DNA of 64,000 nucleotides, taken from NCBI RefSeq assembly GCF_014192055.1, contig NZ_JACHXM010000017.1:22685-86684 (forward strand), written 5' to 3'. Positions 47,354 through 56,124 of the stretch are shown piece after piece. Source of the stretch: Halomonas organivorans (GTDB taxonomy: Bacteria > Pseudomonadota > Gammaproteobacteria > Pseudomonadales > Halomonadaceae). Below the pieces are notes generated by a model. That model saw only the letters and a list, made by a program, of their open reading frames with translations. It ran no database searches and was not told where the DNA came from. Every line of letters begins with the position of its first letter. Position 1 is the stretch's first letter. Both the position numbers and the translations under genes were made by a program.

Positions 47354-48112
47354 ATGAGTTCCCACGATTCGCGAGCGACGACTCAGGACAAGCACGCCCT
47401 TCTCGAAGACCTGGTGGATGCCAATCACATCCTCTTCAACGAGGGCGTCCTCGACGCCTTCGGCCACGTCAGCGTCCGACATCCGGAGGCTCCCGAGCGC
47501 TTTCTCCTGGCACGCAACATGGCACCGGGACTGGTGACCCGAGACGACATCCTCGAATTCGAGCTGGATGGCACACCTGCCGACGCCGACGGCCGGAAGG
47601 TCTATCTCGAACGCTTCATTCATGGCGAGATCTACCGCGCCCGTCCCGACGTCATGGCGGTGGTGCACAGCCACTCGCCCTCGGTGGTTCCCTTCAGCGC
47701 CGTCGCCTCGACGCCCCTTCGCCCAATGTGCCACATGAGCGGCTTCCTCGGCGAGGGAGCGCCGATCTTCGAGATCCGCGACGTGGCCGGCTCCGCCACG
47801 GACCTGCTGATCCGTGACGCCCCGCTCGGCGAGGCGCTGGCCCACTCGCTGGGCGACAACAATGTCGTGCTGATGCGGGGGCACGGCGCCACCGTGACAG
47901 CCCCTTCGCTCAAGCAGGCGGTCTATCGGGCGGTCTATGTCGAGGTCAATGCCCGCCTGCAGGCCGATGCCCTGCGACTCGGCCCCGTCGAGTACCTCAC
48001 CGCCGGCGAGGCCAGATCGGCGATGGAAACCACTGAAGGTCAGGTGGAACGCCCCTGGCAGCTGTGGAAACAGCGCGCGCGCCAGGCCGCTCGCGCCGCT
48101 ACCCTCTCCTGA
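47354..48112 (+). CDS. Class II aldolase/adducin-family protein
   Basis: A 252-residue zinc-type class II aldolase fold. Metal site visible as VVHSHSPSVV and LMRGHGAT. This fold includes 3,4-dihydroxyphthalate 2-decarboxylase (PhtC) of Arthrobacter, making a decarboxylase role likely in this context, but the module already has a 4,5-dihydroxyphthalate decarboxylase at 52271, so this one may act on another isomer or on a side product. Last gene of the plus arm. Confidence 0.8.
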   Translation: MSSHDSRATTQDKHALLEDLVDANHILFNEGVLDAFGHVSVRHPEAPERFLLARNMAPGLVTRDDILEFELDGTPADADGRKVYLERFIHGEIYRARPDVMAVVHSHSPSVVPFSAVASTPLRPMCHMSGFLGEGAPIFEIRDVAGSATDLLIRDAPLGEALAHSLGDNNVVLMRGHGATVTAPSLKQAVYRAVYVEVNARLQADALRLGPVEYLTAGEARSAMETTEGQVERPWQLWKQRARQAARAATLS

Positions 48113-48118
48113 GTCGAT

Positions 48119-48142
48119 GCCCGGTACCCAATGACACCGGGC
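48119..48142. terminator. Weak hairpin between convergent arms of the phthalate module
   Basis: A seven-base stem, GCCCGGT/ACCGGGC, seven bases after the aldolase stop and 95 bases before the nadC stop. No T-run, so only a candidate terminator. Confidence 0.35.
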
Positions 48143-48236
48143 GTCTCCTTGCGCCCCGCCGCCCGGCGACGGCCGGCGTGAGCCACCTTTCCTTCCCCCT
48201 CCCGCGCAACAACCACCTCTCGGCGGACGCCTGGCG

Positions 48237-49091
48237 CTATGCGCCCAGTGACAGGCGCATCGAGAGGTCGATCGACGCCACGTCCTTCGTCAGGGCCCCC
48301 AGTGAAATGCAGTCGACGCCGGTCGCGGCGATATCGCGCAGCGTGGCGTCCGTGACGCCTCCGGAGGCCTCGAGCCGGACGCGCCCCGCGGTCAGCGACA
48401 CGGCCTCCCGCAGGTCGTCGAGGCTGAAGTTGTCCAGCATGATCATGTCGGGGAGTGCCTCGAGCGCCTGCCCGAGCTCGTCGAGGGTCTCGACTTCCAC
48501 CTCGACGGGCCTGTCATGGCCGAGGCGGCGGGCCGACTCGACCACCGGGGCAATGCCGCCGCAGGCGGCGATGTGGTTCTCCTTGATCAGGTAGGCGTCA
48601 TACAGCCCCATGCGATGACTGTGACATCCCCCACAGGCGACCGCATACTTCTGGGCCAGGCGAAGCCCCGGAAGGGTCTTGCGCGTGTCCAGCAGGCTCA
48701 CGCCGGTGCCGCTCACCAGGTCGGCATAGCGTCGGCTGCGGGTCGCGGTCCCCGAGAACAACTGGAGGAAATTGAGCGCCGTGCGCTCCGCGCTGAGCAA
48801 CGAGCGGGCGTTGCCCGTCAACTGGCAGAGGGTCTGGCCGGGCTCGACGCGATCGCCGTCGGCCACTCGCCATTCGATCCGTAGCGACGGGTCGACCTGG
48901 CGGCAGACCTCCTCGACCCAGGCGATCCCACAGAGGATGGCATCTTCCTTTGCCGTGATGCGGGCCTCCCCCCGCTGGTCCTCGGCGACCAGCAGCGCGG
49001 TGATATCGCCGCTGCCGATGTCCTCTTCCAGCGCCGAGGTGACATCGCGGCGGATCGCGTCGGCGAGTGCTTGGCTATCGATTCGATACAT
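48237..49091 (-). CDS. nadC: Quinolinate phosphoribosyltransferase, NadC family
   Basis: A 284-residue enzyme with all usual NadC motifs: [58 protein letters not shown] and EASGGV. It would normally make nicotinate mononucleotide from quinolinate, a phthalate analogue (pyridine-2,3-dicarboxylate). From memory, NadC genes are found in phthalate operons of Burkholderia, perhaps because phthalate inhibits the housekeeping enzyme. No nadA or nadB gene is here. Final gene of the minus arm. Confidence 0.9.
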   Translation of the reverse strand: MYRIDSQALADAIRRDVTSALEEDIGSGDITALLVAEDQRGEARITAKEDAILCGIAWVEEVCRQVDPSLRIEWRVADGDRVEPGQTLCQLTGNARSLLSAERTALNFLQLFSGTATRSRRYADLVSGTGVSLLDTRKTLPGLRLAQKYAVACGGCHSHRMGLYDAYLIKENHIAACGGIAPVVESARRLGHDRPVEVEVETLDELGQALEALPDMIMLDNFSLDDLREAVSLTAGRVRLEASGGVTDATLRDIAATGVDCISLGALTKDVASIDLSMRLSLGA

Positions 49092-49142
49092 GTTCCTGCC
49101 TCATGGTCATGGTGGTTCGGATGGCGTCATCAGTGGAAACGA

Positions 49143-49170
49143 CCCCGACATCGCTGGGGCGATGCCGGGG
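49143..49170 (-). terminator. Hairpin between TRAP permease and nadC
   Basis: Twelve-base arms with one mismatch, CCCCGACATCGC/GCGATGCCGGGG, around TGGG. In the minus direction it is followed by TCGTTTCC. Possible attenuator of nadC. Confidence 0.45.
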
Positions 49171-49236
49171 CCATTCCTTCCCGCTCATTGGCGGGCATGA
49201 CGCGGTCTGGGCATTATGGGTCGGCGTGCCATCGCG

Positions 49237-51150
49237 TCATGCCGGCTTCCTGTGCAGATGGGGACGCAGGTGCGGCGTGGCGAGGATCGCCAGGATGCCC
49301 ACCATCATGGCTGCCACCACGGCCCACCAGCTTGGAGTGATGAAGAGCAGTCCCGCCAGGCCAAAACCAAGCCTCGGGAGCCGTGACAGTGGCTGGCGCC
49401 AGAAGCCCTCGACCGCAATGCTCAGCAACAGCACCCCCAGCACCGCCGTCACGCAGGAGACGGTGATCGCCTGCCAGCCGCCGACCATCAGCAGGCCCTC
49501 GCCGTAGACGAACGCGAACGGCACGATGAAGGCCGTGATGGCCAGTTTGACGGCGCCAATGGCGATCTTCAGCGGGCTGGCATCGGCGATGGCGGAGGCC
49601 GCGAACGCCGCCACGGCGACCGGCGGCGTCATCGCCGAGAGTACGGCGAAATAGAGGATGAACATGTTGGTCTGCAGGGCGCTGAAATCCATCGACAGCA
49701 GCGTGGGGCCCACGAGTACGGCGGCCAGGATGAAGGCCGACGGCGTGGGCATGCCCATGCCCAGGATGATCGCCAGCACCGCGGAGATGACCAGTGCCAG
49801 GAAGGCGCTGTTGCCGGCCATCAGGTAGACCAGGTCGGCAAACTTGCCGCCCAGGCCGGTCATCGAGATACCACCGATCACCAGCCCCGCCGCCGCGCAC
49901 GCGGCCACCACCGACACCATGCGTAGCGTGGTGACGGCCAGGGCATCCCAGATGGCCCGGGGGCCCATGCGGGTCGACGGCTGCACCGTCGCGACCACCA
50001 GCACCACCGCGGTGGCGATGGCCGCCACGAAGGTCGGCGAATAGCCCATCAGCAGCGCCCCCGAGAGGGCCACCAGCGGCACGATGAACAGCCCCCCCGT
50101 CTTGAGGGTGTCCTTCAGCGGCGGCGTCTCGTCCTTCGACAGCCCGCGCAGGCCCAGCTTCTGGGAACGCAGGTGCACCTGGGCATAGACACACAGGTAG
50201 TAGAGCAGGGCAGGGACGATCCCGGCGATGGCGATATCGCGATACTCGATGCCGGTATATTCCGCCATGATGAAGGCCGCGGACCCCATCACCGGCGGCA
50301 GGAGGCTCCCGCCCGTGGACGCCGCCACCTCGACGCTGCCGGACAGCGGCTTGCTGTAGCCCAGTCGCTGCATGATGGGGATGGTGACCGACCCCGTGGT
50401 GACCACGTCGGAGGTCGGACTACCCGACATGGTGCCGTAGAGGCCGGAGGAGATGACGGCAATCTTCGCCGGGCCGCCGGTGCGATGCCCGGCGAGCGAC
50501 GACGACAGGTTGTAGAAGAACTCGGCACCGCCCGCCTTGGACAGGAAGGTCCCGAACATCACGAACAGGAAGGCATAGGTCGCCGCGACGCGCAGCGGCA
50601 CGCCAAACAAGCCATCCGAGGTGAACATCATGATATCCAGGAAGTGGTTATAGCTGACTTCCCGAAACCCAAGCGCCCCCGGCAGGCCGTGTCCCCACAG
50701 GTTATAGACCACGAACACCAGGACCACACTGGTCAGGCCGAAGCCCACCGTCCGCCGGGTTGCCTCTATGGTCAACGCGAGCAGCACGCTGGCCGCGATC
50801 AGGTCCGGCGTCTCGAGTGGGAACAGCAGCGTGATTCGCTCGGCGATCCGCTGGTTTTCCACCAGGAAATACACGCCTACGGCAATACTCGCCAACACCA
50901 GACACCAGTCGATCAGGCCGGGACGATCCTCGCGTCCCAGGGGGCCTGGACCGATGTTGATGAACAGCAGGGCCAGCATGGCCGACAGGAACACCACCAT
51001 CATCACATAGAGATCGACGTACACGAACGTCGTGGTGTAGATGACCGCCAGTGCCACCAGGGCAGCGCATCCATGCACTGCCATGCCCAGGCTACCCGTC
51101 AGGTGACGCTTGGAGCCGCCCCCGGTAATGATCGAAAGGATCTGATTCAT
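49237..51150 (-). CDS. TAXI-type TRAP transporter fused permease (small plus large subunits)
   Basis: A 637-residue membrane protein with about sixteen hydrophobic helices: a four-helix small-subunit-like start followed by a large DctM-like domain carrying SGSPTSDVVTTGSVTIPIM and GMGMPTPSAFILAAVLVGPT, which are hallmarks of TRAP permeases. Works with the TAXI binding protein encoded directly upstream. Likely Na+-coupled import of phthalate or related dicarboxylate, by context. Confidence 0.93.
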   Translation of the reverse strand: MNQILSIITGGGSKRHLTGSLGMAVHGCAALVALAVIYTTTFVYVDLYVMMVVFLSAMLALLFINIGPGPLGREDRPGLIDWCLVLASIAVGVYFLVENQRIAERITLLFPLETPDLIAASVLLALTIEATRRTVGFGLTSVVLVFVVYNLWGHGLPGALGFREVSYNHFLDIMMFTSDGLFGVPLRVAATYAFLFVMFGTFLSKAGGAEFFYNLSSSLAGHRTGGPAKIAVISSGLYGTMSGSPTSDVVTTGSVTIPIMQRLGYSKPLSGSVEVAASTGGSLLPPVMGSAAFIMAEYTGIEYRDIAIAGIVPALLYYLCVYAQVHLRSQKLGLRGLSKDETPPLKDTLKTGGLFIVPLVALSGALLMGYSPTFVAAIATAVVLVVATVQPSTRMGPRAIWDALAVTTLRMVSVVAACAAAGLVIGGISMTGLGGKFADLVYLMAGNSAFLALVISAVLAIILGMGMPTPSAFILAAVLVGPTLLSMDFSALQTNMFILYFAVLSAMTPPVAVAAFAASAIADASPLKIAIGAVKLAITAFIVPFAFVYGEGLLMVGGWQAITVSCVTAVLGVLLLSIAVEGFWRQPLSRLPRLGFGLAGLLFITPSWWAVVAAMMVGILAILATPHLRPHLHRKPA

Positions 51151-51185
51151 CGATACCTCCTCGGCATTGATGCCGACTCACTCGA

Positions 51186-52181
51186 TTAACGAAGGCCGGC
51201 TTCTTTCAGGTAGCGCATGGCCCCATCGTGATAGGGAATGACGTCCACGGATGCCATGATCTCGGGCGTCAGGCTCCGCATCGCCGGATGCACGTTGGCG
51301 ATCTTCTCGTAGTTCTCGTAGACGGCCTTGGTCAGGTCATAGGCCTGCTGCTCATCCATATCGCTGCGTACTGCGAGGGTGGCACTAATCGAGACGGTGG
51401 GAATGTCATTGGGCGCCCAGTCATAGGAACCGCCGGGGATCACGAAGGGCGTGGTACCCGTCTTTTGGGTGATCTCCTGCACGATATCATCGGACAACGG
51501 CAACAGGGTCAGGTCGACACTGGTCCCGGCCTGCATCAGCGAACTATGACCGACGAAGAGGCTGTTGAGGATCATGTCGGCGCGTCGATCCTGGATTAGA
51601 CCCGACTGCTCACTGGAGGCCGCATAGATCAGGTCGCCCCCCCAGCTCTTCAGTTCCTCTGGGCTCGCACCGATCGTCTCGAGCATGGTTTCCGCGACAC
51701 TCGAGGCGATGTTGCCCCGCTTATTGATGGCAATGGTGATCGGAGGTTTCACCTCGCCAATGTCAGCGAAGCTGTCAATATCGTACTCCTCGGCAAACGC
51801 CTCTCGAATGACGGGCTGCATAGGTGCCCAGGTATAGAGGTTGGCGATCACGCGAAGATCGTCGCTCGGTTCACGGAATGGCGGCTCGCCATCGCGTGCC
51901 CGCTGAAGCACAGCATCCTCGATGATCGCCAGGCTGGCATCATCGCGCTGGAGTACGGCCACGTTTGCGAGGCCGCCACCGGAGGTTTGGTAGGTGACGG
52001 TGGAGCCTGGAAATTCGGCTTTCATGGCGCTATCCAGGCCCGCCCCCAGCAATGACCACAGTCCCCCGGGGGAAGCGCCGGCGACGGTCATGTTGTAGCT
52101 CTGGGCAGAGGCGACATTCGCCGCCATGGCGGGGACAACGAGAGCGGCGGCCATCAGGGTCTTCTTGATCGACATTGTCAT
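51186..52181 (-). CDS. TAXI family TRAP solute-binding protein
   Basis: A 331-residue periplasmic binding protein. Signal peptide (KKTLMAAALVVPAMAANVASA) and the TAXI-family start TVAGASPGGLWSLLGAGL, with the family's DASLAIIEDAV and RADMILNSL. Start at 52181 has AAGGTG upstream. It is immediately upstream of the fused permease and after the decarboxylase, fitting uptake of the aromatic substrate. Confidence 0.92.
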   Translation of the reverse strand: MTMSIKKTLMAAALVVPAMAANVASAQSYNMTVAGASPGGLWSLLGAGLDSAMKAEFPGSTVTYQTSGGGLANVAVLQRDDASLAIIEDAVLQRARDGEPPFREPSDDLRVIANLYTWAPMQPVIREAFAEEYDIDSFADIGEVKPPITIAINKRGNIASSVAETMLETIGASPEELKSWGGDLIYAASSEQSGLIQDRRADMILNSLFVGHSSLMQAGTSVDLTLLPLSDDIVQEITQKTGTTPFVIPGGSYDWAPNDIPTVSISATLAVRSDMDEQQAYDLTKAVYENYEKIANVHPAMRSLTPEIMASVDVIPYHDGAMRYLKEAGLR

Positions 52182-52270
52182 TTTTTCACCTTGTCGTCTT
52201 GAGTCATCGTTCGTTGTTATTGATCTTGCCGGTGTCATGGGTAGGCATCGCGCTGGCTGTGTCAGGGTGA

Positions 52271-53263
52271 TCAGATCTTGAAGCTCTCCAGGGTGGCGGG
52301 ATGAAAGAGCTCCTCAGGCTCCAGCCGCCTACCAGACAACCCTTCGTCATGATGCTGCTGAAGGAATCGCGCGAGGGCATGCCGGTTGGGTGCGAATCCA
52401 TAGGACCAGAAGTCGTCGCCCATGAGCTGCCGGGCGGCCCGCAACTGATCCTCGACGAATGGCAGGGTCACCTTGGTCGCCGAGGTATCGCTGAGCTTGG
52501 CCAAGGCTCGAGCCTTGGACTGTTCGAAGGCCTTGTAGACGGAGAACGGCAACCAGGGGTGACGCTCGACGAGCGTCTTGCGGATTCCCAACAGATGCAT
52601 GATGGGGAAGATGCCTGTTCGGCGGTACCAATCCGAGGCGGCTCGCTGCGGCTCGGCATAGAGATAGCCCACGTGGGGATGTCCACGCTCGAAGCAGGAG
52701 GGCGCTCGCGGCCCCATCACCGCGTCCAGTTCGCCGGAGGCCAGCATGCCGGACAGGGTTTCCCCTTCGGGTATGTTCTCCACGCGCACCCCATCGGGCA
52801 GGTCGAGATTGACCTTCTCGACGCGACCGGGCTCCTCGTAGCCGCCACGCATCCAGGTAACGTCCCGGGGGGCGAGGCCGTGATCCTCCTCGAGGAACAG
52901 CCGCGCCCAGACATTGGCCGTCAGCTGGTACTCCGGCACGCCGATGCGCTTGCCGCGCAGGTCGGCCGGGGCCTCGATGCCGCGATCGGTACGAATGTAG
53001 ATTGAGGTGTGTCGAAAAGCGCGCGAGGGGAAAACCGGGACGCCGATATAGGGACAATTCCCCGCCGCCGTCTTGACCGCATAGCTGCTGAGCGACAGCT
53101 CGGTGATATCGAAGTCGGCATGCCGGAAGGCGCGAAAAAAGATCTCCTCCGGATCATGCAGCATGAACACGGGATCCACGCCATCGATCTGTACCTCACC
53201 GTCGATCAGGGGGCGCATGCGGTCGTAGTTTCCCACCGCCACCGAAAGTTCCAGCTTGTTCAT
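52271..53263 (-). CDS. pht5: 4,5-dihydroxyphthalate decarboxylase-like protein
   Basis: A 330-residue protein with a periplasmic-binding-like fold but no signal peptide, as in 4,5-dihydroxyphthalate decarboxylase (Pht5/OphC). It starts LELSVAVGNYDRMRPLIDGEV, then has FDITELSLSSYAVKTA, GKRIGVPEYQLTANVWARLF and MLHDPEEIFFRAFRHADFD, which I associate with this family. Predicted reaction: 4,5-dihydroxyphthalate to protocatechuate plus CO2. Gene neighbours (oxygenase, TAXI-TRAP) support it. A cytoplasmic ABC-type binding protein is the alternative, made unlikely by the lack of a signal peptide. Confidence 0.88.
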   Translation of the reverse strand: MNKLELSVAVGNYDRMRPLIDGEVQIDGVDPVFMLHDPEEIFFRAFRHADFDITELSLSSYAVKTAAGNCPYIGVPVFPSRAFRHTSIYIRTDRGIEAPADLRGKRIGVPEYQLTANVWARLFLEEDHGLAPRDVTWMRGGYEEPGRVEKVNLDLPDGVRVENIPEGETLSGMLASGELDAVMGPRAPSCFERGHPHVGYLYAEPQRAASDWYRRTGIFPIMHLLGIRKTLVERHPWLPFSVYKAFEQSKARALAKLSDTSATKVTLPFVEDQLRAARQLMGDDFWSYGFAPNRHALARFLQQHHDEGLSGRRLEPEELFHPATLESFKI

Positions 53264-53354
53264 CAGTACTCCTGTCTTGTGATCTTATCGTCGGCGCTCA
53301 TGAACACGACACCGCTTGGTCTAATCAGTAGTTACTAAAAGCGGTTTCAGAGCC

Positions 53355-54650
53355 TCACTGTTCCGCGTAATACTCCGCCTCTTCCGGGGCCGTGCCCAGT
53401 TCGCGCCAGTCGGTTTCCTTGGTCACCACGCCTTGGAAGGATTTGAGTTTGTGGTGCGGAATGCGAGGCTCCTCGGCACCGATGGCCGGTCCACCATCCT
53501 GCATGGTCTTGGCCGCCTGGAGCATCTGGCGACGGAACTCGACAATCGCCAGGTCGCTGGCGCCCAACCGGTCATGGGTACGGTCAGCGATCGGCCCCAT
53601 GGTCTCCCACATGGCGATGTCCTGATTGGGAATGCCCTTGATGCCGGTGAAGCTGGTGCCCAGCTGCATGATCCGACGATCCTGCCAGTAATTATTCTCG
53701 CGGGTGCGGAACTTACGGAAGCTCTTATCGACATCGAGGCCGATCTGCGTACCCAGGAACTTCCGCCAGGACTCCGTATCCGGCGTGGTGGCGGCATGTC
53801 CCCAGGCGATGAAATGAAAAGCCGTATGGGTGTCGTCGATCGGCACGTGCAGGATGGCGATGTCGTATTGGTTGTTCGGGGGAATCTGCACGGTATAGGG
53901 AGCAATAAACAATGTGGTACGCACATAGTCGTGCGTCTTAGCATCCTTGATGGGCCGGCGAATCGCCGCGTAGCGGAAGCCGAAGCGCGTCTTCTGGACC
54001 TGCAAGCGTGGCGCCTTGTCCGTGGAGGGACGCAGCCACAGCGTATCCGTGGCTTCGGCGCCGGTGGTCCGCGCGGGCACCATGTCGGTGGAGTGCAGGC
54101 TAGACGAATGCGCCGAGTCGATGGCCCCCTCGAGGATCTGGGCCCAGTTACAGTCGATGATGACCTTGGAGATGGACACCTTAGTATCAGGCGTCGGCTG
54201 GAACACCGGGGCAGTGAACTCAGGCTGCTCCTCGGGAGGGCCCATGTAGACCCAGACGAACCCCGCCTCCTCATGAGTCGGATAAGCCTTGTGCTTGACC
54301 TTCTCGGTCATCTTCGACTCCGGCGGCTCGGATGACATCTCGAGCACATTGCCGTCGACGTCCATCTTCCAGCCGTGATAGAGGCAGCGAAGCCCGCACT
54401 CTTCATTACGACCCAACACCAGTGATGCCCGGCGGTGGGGGCACATCTCGTCCAACACGCCCACTCGGCCGTCGGTATCACGGAAAGCCACCAGGTCCTC
54501 GCCCAGCAGCCTCACCCGCACCGGATCACCATCCGGCTCATCGACCTCTTCCGACAAGCAGGCGGGAATCCAGTGACGGCGCATGATCTGCCCCATGGGG
54601 GCCTCGCCTTCGATACGACACAGCAGGTCATTCTCGTCCTGGGTCAGCAT
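53355..54650 (-). CDS. pht3: Phthalate 4,5-dioxygenase oxygenase subunit (Rieske, alpha-only type)
   Basis: A 431-residue Rieske non-haem iron oxygenase. The 2Fe-2S ligands are Cys70, His72, Cys89 and His92 (in CPHRR and CLYHGWK). The mononuclear iron site is around Asp178, His181 and His186 (EGAIDSAHSSSLHS); Asp178 coincides with the bridging aspartate number that I recall for Burkholderia phthalate dioxygenase. Fits the alpha-only class that hydroxylates phthalate at C4-C5. No beta subunit gene is near, as expected. Start at 54650 has AGGAG upstream. Confidence 0.9.
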   Translation of the reverse strand: MLTQDENDLLCRIEGEAPMGQIMRRHWIPACLSEEVDEPDGDPVRVRLLGEDLVAFRDTDGRVGVLDEMCPHRRASLVLGRNEECGLRCLYHGWKMDVDGNVLEMSSEPPESKMTEKVKHKAYPTHEEAGFVWVYMGPPEEQPEFTAPVFQPTPDTKVSISKVIIDCNWAQILEGAIDSAHSSSLHSTDMVPARTTGAEATDTLWLRPSTDKAPRLQVQKTRFGFRYAAIRRPIKDAKTHDYVRTTLFIAPYTVQIPPNNQYDIAILHVPIDDTHTAFHFIAWGHAATTPDTESWRKFLGTQIGLDVDKSFRKFRTRENNYWQDRRIMQLGTSFTGIKGIPNQDIAMWETMGPIADRTHDRLGASDLAIVEFRRQMLQAAKTMQDGGPAIGAEEPRIPHHKLKSFQGVVTKETDWRELGTAPEEAEYYAEQ

Positions 54651-54708
54651 TTCGCACGGTCTCCTACTCACGGGGCGGCCAGGGATCCAGCTCGGGGCCG
54701 CTCATTTG

Positions 54709-54720
54709 CTTAGATATCTA
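54709..54720. promoter_or_regulatory. Perfect palindrome TTAGATATCTAA upstream of the oxygenase gene
   Basis: Twelve-base palindrome preceded by GC (GCTTAGATATCTAA), 59 bases before the oxygenase start. The same CTTAGATAT appears at 44521-44529 before the reductase gene. A MarR-sized operator. Confidence 0.6.
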
Positions 54721-55232
54721 ACTTACACCTCTAAGATAGCGTCGCCGATGGGGGAGTCAAACCCACCAAAGTCGTAGAAGCGACCTCCCATGCGGTCTCC
54801 GAAGGCGCGGCGACTCCGCCTGATGGCCAGCCAGGACATGGCGACTAGCCCCTGATTTCAGGTAGATAGAAAGCCTACCCTGGCGCCTCGCATCCTCGTT
54901 ATTGGCGCCAGTCAGGTTCAGGCTCGGCCAGTGGTGAAATAGACCATCGTCTAGTGCTTGAGGGAGCGGCTCATGTGCCCTTGGATGCAAACCACCAGGC
55001 GGCCTCGCAGGATGATCGCTTCAAGCGTTGCTGCCCGAAGGGCAAGCGAGAGGACAATCGTCCGGACGAACCACCTCCGGGGATCGCCGACCGGCCTGCT
55101 CGCCCCGCCGCGCTTCCCGGCACGAGACCGGCACAAAAAATGTTCTTCGCCACCTTGGCGTGAAAGCGGTGAGGTCATGGAGGATTCCATGTTGCCTTTC
55201 AGGCCTTCATGGGCATGAGTACCGTTGCTCCT

Positions 55233-55323
55233 CGCGGGAGCCGCTTGCTGCGCGATGGCTCGGAGGCCCGCAGCGTACATTAGGCGCCTGTCCGCGCCAT
55301 CGCGCACTGAAGTGCGCTCCCAC
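55233..55323. repeat. REP-like inverted pair
   Basis: The left element (55233-55259, CGCGGGAGCCGCTTGCTGCG then CGATGGC) and the right element (55296-55323, on the minus strand GTGGGAGCGCACTTCAGTGC then GCGATGGC) are inverted copies of a hairpin-forming palindromic unit, separated by about 36 bases. The pattern GTGGGAGCG..CGATGG resembles REP elements of pseudomonads and relatives. A BIME-like arrangement. Confidence 0.72.
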
Positions 55324-55350
55324 AATGACATTCACGCCAAGAGGCAATGC

Positions 55351-55379
55351 AAAAAAAGCCCCGACCGAATGGCCGGGGC
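55351..55379 (-). terminator. Rho-independent terminator of zwf-pgl-eda
   Basis: In the minus direction GCCCCGGCC-ATTC-GGTCGGGGC followed by seven T residues, 52 bases after the eda stop. A strong, classical terminator. Confidence 0.92.
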
Positions 55380-55430
55380 GCAAGGACAGCGACTGGCTGT
55401 CGAGAGAGAACCCGATGGGGTCGTGAAAAC

Positions 55431-56093
55431 TCAGTGGTGGAAACGCTCCGCGGCCTCGCGGGCCAGGCGCTGGATGGCGTCCCAGTCCTCGGCCTCGACC
55501 AGCGACTTGGGCGTCAGCCAGGAGCCGCCCACGCACATCACGTTGGGCAGCGTCAGATAGTCGTCGGCATTGTCCAGGCCGATGCCGCCGGTGGGGCAGA
55601 AGCGTGCCTCGGGGATCGGTCCGGCGAAGGCCTTGAGGGCCTTGGCGCCGCCGCTGGCCTCGGCGGGGAAGAACTTGAAGCGGCGGTAGCCGAACTGCCA
55701 GCCGATCATCAGCTCGGAGACGGTGGCAACGCCGGGCAACATCGGCACCGGACTGGACACGCCGTAGCGATAGAGGGCCTCGGTGGTGCCCGGGGTCACC
55801 ACGAAGTCGGCGCCGACCTGCTCGGCCTGGCGATACTGGGCCGGGGTCAGCACGGTGCCGACGCCGACGCTGGCCTGGGGCAGCGCTTCCTTGATGCGCC
55901 GGGTGGCCTCCAGGGCACAGTCGGTGCGCAGGGTGACTTCCAGGACGCTGAGGCCGCCTTTCACCAGGGCGGTGGCCAGGGGCACGGCATCCTCCACGCG
56001 CTGGATGGCCAGCACCGGGATCACCTCGGCCTTGAGGCAGATGCTGTCGATCTCGGTCGTGCGAGTGGACGGCAGCTGTTTGTCGATGGTCAT
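55431..56093 (-). CDS. eda: KDPG aldolase (2-dehydro-3-deoxyphosphogluconate aldolase)
   Basis: Splits KDPG to pyruvate and glyceraldehyde 3-phosphate. The 220-residue class I aldolase has Glu52 (LEVTLRT) and the Schiff-base Lys140 (RFKFFPAEASGG). The start at 56093 has AGGAG upstream (AGGAGCCACGACATG), so longer in-frame starts are rejected. Third gene of zwf-pgl-eda, 31 bases after pgl. Confidence 0.96.
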   Translation of the reverse strand: MTIDKQLPSTRTTEIDSICLKAEVIPVLAIQRVEDAVPLATALVKGGLSVLEVTLRTDCALEATRRIKEALPQASVGVGTVLTPAQYRQAEQVGADFVVTPGTTEALYRYGVSSPVPMLPGVATVSELMIGWQFGYRRFKFFPAEASGGAKALKAFAGPIPEARFCPTGGIGLDNADDYLTLPNVMCVGGSWLTPKSLVEAEDWDAIQRLAREAAERFHH

Positions 56094-56124
56094 GTCGTGG
56101 CTCCTGAAAGGGTCCGGGGGCGAC

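Larger units (their letters stand above)
54651..55430. other. Intergenic region at the right border of the phthalate module
   Basis: About 780 bases without a supportable gene. It holds the MarR-type palindrome at 54709, a REP-like inverted pair at 55233-55323 and the eda terminator at 55351. Short open frames here are composed of REP-derived sequence. Confidence 0.7.

Noticed and set aside
54951..55331. Possible small gene on the minus strand beginning MSLWERT
   Set aside because: Its start is made of the REP-like element and the rest has no family resemblance.
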